Positions 6,252 through 11,202 of a stretch of 11,202 nucleotides of DNA are shown here, piece by piece. The notes beneath the pieces are model-generated. The model was not told where the DNA came from, made no database searches, and saw only the letters and a list, made by a program, of their open reading frames with translations. Position 1 is the first letter of the stretch. Every line of letters starts with the position of its first letter. The stretch is from Methylococcaceae bacterium. Its GTDB lineage: Bacteria; Pseudomonadota; Gammaproteobacteria; Methylococcales; Methylomonadaceae. The stretch lies in the NCBI GenBank assembly GCA_030618325.1, contig JAUXDP010000083.1, forward strand, positions 1 to 11,202. Reading direction: 5' to 3'. Both the position numbers and the translations under genes were made by a program.

Positions 6252-6353
6252 TTTGAAATCTCATTAGCGCTTATCCACAACGGCTTCTATTTTCGGGTAG
6301 TCTTTTAGAAGGCATTTGTATTTCATGCACGAAAAATGTAATGATTTTCTTAC
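6252..6353 (-). promoter_or_regulatory. zapE-P450 intergenic region with a perfect DnaA-box-like 9-mer
   Basis: The gap holds TTATCCACA at 6271-6279 on the plus strand, an exact match to the DnaA-box consensus, about 20 bp ahead of the P450 start. It also holds a near-palindrome, TTTCATGCACGAAA, at 6321-6334 (12 of 14 positions symmetric). I find no convincing -35/-10 pair for the P450 gene. A single 9-mer match may be chance; the palindrome could be a regulator site. Confidence 0.2.
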
Positions 6354-7454
6354 TCAATCAACAATATGTCTACCGAGTATATAACTTTCAGACTGCATCT
6401 CAATCAATCGTGAAACGGTACGTTCAAACTCAAAGGAGCCATCACCTTGCATATAAAGTTCTTGCGGCGCAACTTCAACCGTGCAAATTAATTTAACCTT
6501 ATGCTCATAAAGTGCATCAATCAGTGTTGAAAAACGCTTGGCTTCGTTACGTTTCGCTACGCTTAATTTTGGAATATCAGTAATTATAATAGTTGTAAAT
6601 TCATTGGCAAGCTCAAGGTAATCAGCCGATCCCAAGGGTTGTTCACAAAGTTCAGAAAATGAGCTTAAAGCAACATCACCATGTACCGCAGCAAGTGTTA
6701 TTTCCCTGCCTTTTACACATATTTTTCCTGGCTCCTTTGCAGCAAATGCGGTAAGTTCATCATAACTGTTTTGTATAAATGCATCAGCCTGCGTGTCTAT
6801 GGGAAAATAATATCGAGTCTTTAATTCATGTAGATGTTTTAGTCGATAGTCTTCTTTTGCCACCAAATCAACCGTTATACAAACCTCAAGTAGTAAATTT
6901 ATAAACGGTACAAACAAATCCCGTTGTAAACCACCTAGGTACAAATTATTTGGGTGGCGATTAGAAGTAATCACGACTACAAGACCTGAAGCAAACAGCT
7001 GTGTGAATAAGCGCCCCAGAATCATGGCATCGGCAATATCGGTAACATGAAATTCATCAAAACAAAGCAACAAGGTTGATGCTCTTATTTTTTCAGCCAG
7101 AGACAGAATCATATCACCTTCACTCTTTTGCTTGCGCCACTGATGAACAAATTCATGCACCTCCAACATAAAGGCATGGAAGTGAACACGCCGTTTTTGT
7201 TCTACGGGACAAGCCTCGTAAAATAAGTCCATGAGCATCGACTTGCCACGACCCACATCCCCGTGTATGTACACGCTTTTGATCTCATTTGGAGCGGGAG
7301 AAAACAGCTTTTGTAGTTGAGACTTTTCTTCATATTGCAAATGCTCAAGCAAATTGTCTTGAAGATTTTGTAAATGTTGCAAAACTTGAAGCTGTGCCGG
7401 ATCATGTTGAATATGGTTCTGTTCAACTTGTTCTTGATAAATTTTAAGTAACAA
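6354..7454 (-). CDS. zapE: ZapE / AFG1-family ATPase
   Basis: This 366-residue P-loop ATPase matches the usual ZapE/AFG1 length. Walker A is GDVGRGKS (65-72), followed by the family block MLMDLFYE; Walker B is LLLCFDEF (128-135), followed by VTDIADAMILGRLF, and TSNRHPNNLY (163-172) is the conserved sensor region. In E. coli ZapE acts at the division ring late in constriction; mitochondrial AFG1/LACE1 is linked to turnover of respiratory-chain subunits. The start is a TTG: AAGGA (7468-7464 on the minus strand) lies 9 nt ahead, and the protein then opens with the normal N-terminal pattern Y...HDPAQ..VL..L. ATG codons inside that Shine-Dalgarno region run into a stop at once. The gene follows acnB by about 150 bp containing a REP-like palindrome, and precedes the P450 gene. 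Confidence 0.95.
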   Translation of the reverse strand: MLLKIYQEQVEQNHIQHDPAQLQVLQHLQNLQDNLLEHLQYEEKSQLQKLFSPAPNEIKSVYIHGDVGRGKSMLMDLFYEACPVEQKRRVHFHAFMLEVHEFVHQWRKQKSEGDMILSLAEKIRASTLLLCFDEFHVTDIADAMILGRLFTQLFASGLVVVITSNRHPNNLYLGGLQRDLFVPFINLLLEVCITVDLVAKEDYRLKHLHELKTRYYFPIDTQADAFIQNSYDELTAFAAKEPGKICVKGREITLAAVHGDVALSSFSELCEQPLGSADYLELANEFTTIIITDIPKLSVAKRNEAKRFSTLIDALYEHKVKLICTVEVAPQELYMQGDGSFEFERTVSRLIEMQSESYILGRHIVD

Positions 7455-7463
7455 TCTACATCA

Positions 7464-7468
7464 TCCTT
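7464..7468 (-). promoter_or_regulatory. Ribosome binding site that fixes the zapE TTG start
   Basis: AAGGA on the minus strand, 9 nt before the TTG at 7454-7452. No in-frame ATG exists nearby that would keep the conserved N-terminus, so this site decides the start. Confidence 0.6.
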
Positions 7469-7545
7469 GAAATATCTTTGAGTAAATCTCCAGGTTGTCG
7501 AAATTTGGTAGCTTATGAATTTCCACTTTGTTGTTGAGTTGCCAG

Positions 7546-7599
7546 GTAGGAGGGGCTTTAGCCGCGATTTGAACGAGTCGCGGCTAAAGCCCCTCCTAC
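7546..7599. repeat. Perfect 22-bp inverted repeat, REP-like element
   Basis: The left arm at 7546-7567 begins GTAGGAGGGGCTTTAGCC and ends GCGA; the right arm at 7578-7599 is its exact reverse complement. The loop of 10 bp is TTTGAACGAG. The form (GTAGGAG-GGGC...GCCGCGA) is that of the dispersed REP-type palindromes known in Pseudomonas, Xanthomonas and relatives. The element begins 2 bp after the acnB stop and lies between acnB and zapE. The hairpin would be very stable in RNA from either strand, but no T-run follows on the minus strand, so mRNA 3'-end protection or partial read-through control fits better than a classical terminator. No transposase is next to it; if mobile, it would depend on a REP-associated transposase elsewhere. 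Confidence 0.9.
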
Positions 7600-7601
7600 A
7601 G

Positions 7602-10157
7602 CTAAACAGCAGTTTTTTCCTTATAACTGTCAATCTGGTCAAAATTCAAATAGCGATAAGTATCTTCAGCTGAATCACTCAGTTTTCCGGCATATTGCAT
7701 ATACTCATCCCGGCTGGGAATCTTGCCTAAAATGGAACATACGGATGCTAATTCTGCCGATGCCAAATAAACATTAGCGCCATTCCCCAAGCGGTTTGGA
7801 AAATTTCTGGTAGATGTTGAAACCACCGTTGAACCTTCAGCTACACGTGCCTGATTGCCCATACACAATGAGCAACCAGGCATTTCAGTTCTGGCACCCA
7901 CTTTGCCAAACGTACTATAATAGCCTTCTTCAACTAATTGGGTTTGATCCATTTTCGTGGGTGGCACTACCCATAAGCGGGTTGGTAATTCGCCCTGATG
8001 CTGTTCGAGTAATTTACCAGCTGCGCGGAAGTGGCCAATATTAGTCATACACGAACCGAGAAAGACTTCGTCTATCTTGGTGCCAGCAACATCAGAAAGG
8101 GTTTTGACATCATCTGGATCATTGGGGCAAGCCAGCAACGGTTCCTTGATGTCATTCATGTCAATTTCAATGACTTCAAAATATTCAGCATCCGCATCTG
8201 GCTCGATTAATTCAGGATTTGCCAGCCATTCCTGCATGCCTTCAATCCGCCGTTCAATGGTGCGCGCATCGCCATAGCCTTCTGATACCATCCATTTCAA
8301 TAACGTTATATTAGAATTGAGGTATTCTCGGATCGGCGCTTCATTCAGGCGAATAGTACAGCCTCCAGCGGAACGCTCTGCAGATGCATCCGATAACTCA
8401 AATGCCTGTTCGATTTTCAGATCAGGCAAACCTTCAATTTCCAGAATGCGTCCGGAAAATACATTTTTCTTACCTTTTTTCTCAACCGTCAATAAGCCAC
8501 GTTGTATCGCAGCATAAGGAATGGCATTGACCAAATCACGCAATGTAATTCCTGGCTGCATTTTGCCGGTAAAACGAACCAATACCGACTCTGGCATATC
8601 CAATGGCATAACACCGGTCGCAGCTGCAAAAGCCACCAACCCTGAACCTGCCGGAAAAGAAATACCCAAAGGAAACCGAGTATGCGAATCGCCACCGGTA
8701 CCCACGGTATCAGGCAGCAACATTCGATTGAGCCAGGAATGAATGATGCCATCGCCTGGACGCAAAGAAATACCACCACGATTCATAATAAAATCAGGCA
8801 AAGTATGCTGGGTACTAATATCAACCGGTTTTGGATACGCTGCGGTATGACAGAATGATTGCATTACCAGATCAGCCGAAAAACCCAGGCAAGCCAAGTC
8901 TTTCAATTCGTCGCGTGTCATCGGACCGGTGGTATCCTGAGATCCAACCGTAGTCATGTGTGGTTCACAATAGGCTCCAGGCCGAACACCTTTAACGCCA
9001 CAAGCTTTGCCGACAATTTTTTGTGCCAGCGTATATCCTTTGTCACTCTCTTCGACATCAACTGGCCGCCGGAATATCTCTGATGTTTCCAATCCTAAAG
9101 CCTTACGCGCCCTGTCGGTTAAACCCCGGCCAATAATTAATGGAATACGTCCACCGGCACGCACTTCATCAAGAATAACATCCGTTTTCAAAGAAAACTC
9201 ACAAAGAACATCACCACTATCGTGATGTTTGACCAACCCTTTGTAAGGATAGATATCTATTACATCCCCCATATTCAACCCAGATACGTCACATTCGAAC
9301 GGTAATGCTCCTGAATCTTCCATGGTATTAAAAAAGATGGGAGCAATATTTCCACCTATACAAATACCGCCATCGCGCTTATTGGGAACATGGGGAATAT
9401 CGTTACCCATATGCCATAACACTGAATTGGTGGCTGACTTTCTTGATGACCCGGTTCCGACCACATCACCTACATAGGCAACCGGAAAACCTTTTTCTTT
9501 AAGGTCTGCTATTTGTTGAATAGGTTTTGTAATTCCATCGCGCGGTATTTTCAACATAGCTAGCGCATGTAATGGAATATCGGGGCGCGACCAAGCATCT
9601 GGAGCCGGTGATAAATCATCGGTATTGGTTTCTCCGGTGACTTTAAAAACCGTGACGGTCATTTTTTCAGGCACTTCCGGCTTCGATGTAAACCATTCAG
9701 CATCAGCCCAGGATTGAATAATCTGGTGGGCATAGTTGTTTCCAGAATCCGCTTTTTCCTTGATATCATGGAACGCATCAAATACCAGTAAGGTATGGGA
9801 CAAGGCTTTGGCTGCGATAGGTGCCAATTCATCGTTATCTAAAAAATCGATTAAAGGAGCCATGTTATAACCGCCCAACATAGTACCTAGTAATTCCGTT
9901 GCTTTAGCATCATCTAAAATAGGTGAATTTACTTCACCTTTTGCTATTGCTGCTAAAAAGCCAGCTTTAATATAAGCAGCGTCATCAACGCCTGCAGGAA
10001 TTCTGTGGATTAATAAATCCAGAATAAAAGTCTCTTCTCCTGCTGGAGGCTGTTTGATTAACTCAACCAGTGCGGCAACCTGTTCCGCATCTAAAGGCTC
10101 AGGAACAACACCCAGTGCTGCTCGCTCTTCTACATGTTTACGATATTGTTCCAGCAT
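7602..10157 (-). CDS. acnB: Aconitate hydratase B (bifunctional aconitase / 2-methylisocitrate dehydratase)
   Basis: This TCA-cycle enzyme interconverts citrate and isocitrate through cis-aconitate (EC 4.2.1.3); AcnB enzymes often also dehydrate 2-methylcitrate-pathway intermediates. Its 851 residues compare with 865 in E. coli, and it has the AcnB order: an N-terminal HEAT-like helical domain (about 1-160), then the swivel domain (GETNTDDLSPAPDAWSRPDIP and GTGSSRKSATNSVLW), then the catalytic core. The [4Fe-4S] ligands are C703 (FLGSCMTN), C762 and C765 (PGCSLCMGN), offset by seven from the E. coli residues. GTGGDSHTRFPLG is the other conserved active-site block. The ATG follows the isocitrate dehydrogenase stop by 11 bp, so the two are almost certainly cotranscribed. 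The gene ends against the REP-like palindrome. AcnB apoprotein binds mRNA in other bacteria; nothing here tests that. Confidence 0.98.
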   Translation of the reverse strand: MLEQYRKHVEERAALGVVPEPLDAEQVAALVELIKQPPAGEETFILDLLIHRIPAGVDDAAYIKAGFLAAIAKGEVNSPILDDAKATELLGTMLGGYNMAPLIDFLDNDELAPIAAKALSHTLLVFDAFHDIKEKADSGNNYAHQIIQSWADAEWFTSKPEVPEKMTVTVFKVTGETNTDDLSPAPDAWSRPDIPLHALAMLKIPRDGITKPIQQIADLKEKGFPVAYVGDVVGTGSSRKSATNSVLWHMGNDIPHVPNKRDGGICIGGNIAPIFFNTMEDSGALPFECDVSGLNMGDVIDIYPYKGLVKHHDSGDVLCEFSLKTDVILDEVRAGGRIPLIIGRGLTDRARKALGLETSEIFRRPVDVEESDKGYTLAQKIVGKACGVKGVRPGAYCEPHMTTVGSQDTTGPMTRDELKDLACLGFSADLVMQSFCHTAAYPKPVDISTQHTLPDFIMNRGGISLRPGDGIIHSWLNRMLLPDTVGTGGDSHTRFPLGISFPAGSGLVAFAAATGVMPLDMPESVLVRFTGKMQPGITLRDLVNAIPYAAIQRGLLTVEKKGKKNVFSGRILEIEGLPDLKIEQAFELSDASAERSAGGCTIRLNEAPIREYLNSNITLLKWMVSEGYGDARTIERRIEGMQEWLANPELIEPDADAEYFEVIEIDMNDIKEPLLACPNDPDDVKTLSDVAGTKIDEVFLGSCMTNIGHFRAAGKLLEQHQGELPTRLWVVPPTKMDQTQLVEEGYYSTFGKVGARTEMPGCSLCMGNQARVAEGSTVVSTSTRNFPNRLGNGANVYLASAELASVCSILGKIPSRDEYMQYAGKLSDSAEDTYRYLNFDQIDSYKEKTAV

Positions 10158-10168
10158 CTTTTAATTTC

Positions 10169-11176
10169 TCACAAAGCGTCTACGATGGCATTACCCATTT
10201 CAATAGTTCCGGCTTTAGAATCGGCATTAAGATCAGGTGTAACATAAACACCTTCCCCTATGACTTTTTCTACAGCCAATTTAACTCGGTCTGCTGCCTG
10301 ATGTTCTCCCAGATGATTCAACATCATGACCCCAGCCATAATCACAGCGGTAGGATTCGCCAGATTTTTACCTGTTATATCTGGTGCACTACCATGTACA
10401 GCTTCAAACAAAGCACAGTCCTCGCCAATATTAGCGCCAGGAATAAGTCCCAATCCGCCCACTAAACCTGCGGTTAAATCAGAAAGAATATCCCCAAACA
10501 TATTGGTTGTAACCACCACATCAAACTGCTGAGGTTTCATCACCATGTGCATACAAGTGGCATCAATAATCATGGTTTCAAATTCGATATCGGGATAACG
10601 TGTCGCAACTTCTTTAGCGGTATCTAAAAATAATCCTTGGGTATATTTCAGGATATTAGCCTTATGACAAACGGTTACTTTTTTACGGTCATTATCCTGT
10701 GCATATTTAAAAGCGTATTCAATAATATTTTCTGACCCTCTTTTGGTCACAACAGCAAGACTTTCAGCAATATCCTTTTCACGGGTCAAGTAATGTTCAA
10801 GACCTGAATACAATCCTTCCGTGTTTTCCCTGACGATAACAATATCCACATCTTTAAAGGGCGTTTTAACACCTTTCCATATTTTTGCGGGTCGAACATT
10901 CGCATATAAATTGAATTTTCGACGCATTTCAACATTGATACTTCTAAAACCTTTACCTTCGAGCGTAGTCAAGGGACCTTTAAAGGCAACGCGATTTTTT
11001 TCGATAGAGGCTAAGGTTTCATCTGGCAAGGGACTGCCATGCTTTTCAAAGGCTGCCATCCCAGCATCCGCTGCTTCCCAATTAATTTTAACGCCAGATG
11101 CGTCAATAATCTTAACTGCCTCTTCCATAATGGAAGGGCCAATCCCATCACCTTTTATCAATGTCACATTGTGCAT
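10169..11176 (-). CDS. Isocitrate dehydrogenase, NAD-dependent type
   Basis: This enzyme oxidatively decarboxylates isocitrate to 2-oxoglutarate. The 335 residues form a single isocitrate/isopropylmalate dehydrogenase domain, shorter than E. coli Icd (416). It has the N-terminal GDGIGP, the substrate loop SINVEMRRKF with ANVRP (S79 onwards), RENTEGLYSGLEH (116-128, with Y123), the catalytic K172 (HKANILK), and metal-binding D205, D229 and D233 (NMFGDILSDL). The cofactor segment HGSAPDITGKNLANP has D266-I267 where NADP enzymes have Lys-Tyr, which predicts NAD preference, as in mitochondrial IDH3 (EC 1.1.1.41). Isopropylmalate, homoisocitrate or tartrate dehydrogenase are less likely given the RENTEG-YSG-EH wording and the acnB neighbour. 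AGGAG lies 10 nt before the ATG. It leads the acnB operon; its promoter lies beyond the window edge. Confidence 0.9.
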   Translation of the reverse strand: MHNVTLIKGDGIGPSIMEEAVKIIDASGVKINWEAADAGMAAFEKHGSPLPDETLASIEKNRVAFKGPLTTLEGKGFRSINVEMRRKFNLYANVRPAKIWKGVKTPFKDVDIVIVRENTEGLYSGLEHYLTREKDIAESLAVVTKRGSENIIEYAFKYAQDNDRKKVTVCHKANILKYTQGLFLDTAKEVATRYPDIEFETMIIDATCMHMVMKPQQFDVVVTTNMFGDILSDLTAGLVGGLGLIPGANIGEDCALFEAVHGSAPDITGKNLANPTAVIMAGVMMLNHLGEHQAADRVKLAVEKVIGEGVYVTPDLNADSKAGTIEMGNAIVDAL

Positions 11177-11186
11177 TGTTTATAAT

Positions 11187-11191
11187 CTCCT
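11187..11191 (-). promoter_or_regulatory. Ribosome binding site of the isocitrate dehydrogenase gene
   Basis: AGGAG on the minus strand, 10 nt before the ATG at 11176-11174. It is the strongest Shine-Dalgarno match I noted in the window and supports the chosen start. Confidence 0.6.
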
Positions 11192-11202
11192 GTACCTAAT
11201 GA

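Noticed and set aside
7546..7599. Reading the acnB-zapE palindrome as an intrinsic terminator or a CRISPR/attachment site
   Set aside because: No T-run follows the stem in the direction of acnB transcription, there is only one copy here, and no integrase or spacer pattern is present.
7202..7642. Minus-strand open frame of 146 codons overlapping zapE, the palindrome and the acnB end
   Set aside because: It runs through the REP-like palindrome and overlaps two certain genes in another frame; the translation is a shadow with no domain.
8489..8779. Minus-strand open frame of 96 codons inside acnB
   Set aside because: Alternative frame within the aconitase catalytic core; Cys- and Trp-rich shadow peptide without a plausible ribosome binding site.
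10070..10465. Plus-strand open frame of 131 codons across the acnB start and the isocitrate dehydrogenase end
   Set aside because: It opposes two well-supported genes and their tight junction; the peptide is not recognisable.

Overview
The window carries a block of central-metabolism genes, nearly all on the minus strand, from what looks like a moderately AT-rich gammaproteobacterium. The gene set is a B-type aconitase, a short NAD-type isocitrate dehydrogenase, an sdhCDAB operon with SdhE, and ZapE, together with REP-like palindromes. The NAD-type isocitrate dehydrogenase beside acnB, and a GTAGGAGGGGC-type palindrome, would suit a methanotroph of the Methylococcales type. That placement is an inference from memory, not a demonstrated one.

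Layout from right to left, which is the direction of transcription for the minus-strand genes. NAD-isocitrate dehydrogenase (11176-10169) is followed after 11 bp by acnB (10157-7602). A perfect 22-bp inverted repeat starts 2 bp past the acnB stop. zapE/AFG1 (7454-6354) follows, starting at a TTG with a good ribosome binding site. Next come a soluble cytochrome P450 (6251-4887) and, in frame directly behind its stop codon, a short stretch resembling the last ~37 codons of an amidase-signature enzyme. Then comes the complex II operon: a small SDHAF4-type assembly factor (4666-4499), a degenerate inverted repeat, sdhC, sdhD, sdhA, sdhB and sdhE (down to 822). Convergent to this block, on the plus strand at 326-760, is one small exported protein of unknown function. 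Positions 1-325 hold no gene I can support.

The genes work together as follows. AcnB converts citrate to isocitrate and the NAD-dependent dehydrogenase oxidises it to 2-oxoglutarate. SdhCDAB oxidises succinate to fumarate and reduces quinone in the membrane. SdhE and the SDHAF4-like protein both serve flavinylation and assembly of SdhA, and they bracket the structural genes. ZapE/AFG1 is a membrane-associated ATPase tied in mitochondria to quality control of respiratory complexes, so its place between the two TCA groups may be meaningful. The P450 is the odd member: it is often AT-richer than its neighbours, has no redox partner nearby, and ends against a possible broken gene, which suggests a later arrival.

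I see no phage, CRISPR, toxin-antitoxin or defence locus. The points most worth checking are the paired complex II assembly factors, the P450/amidase-remnant junction, the two repeats, the ZapE context, and the exported protein family.
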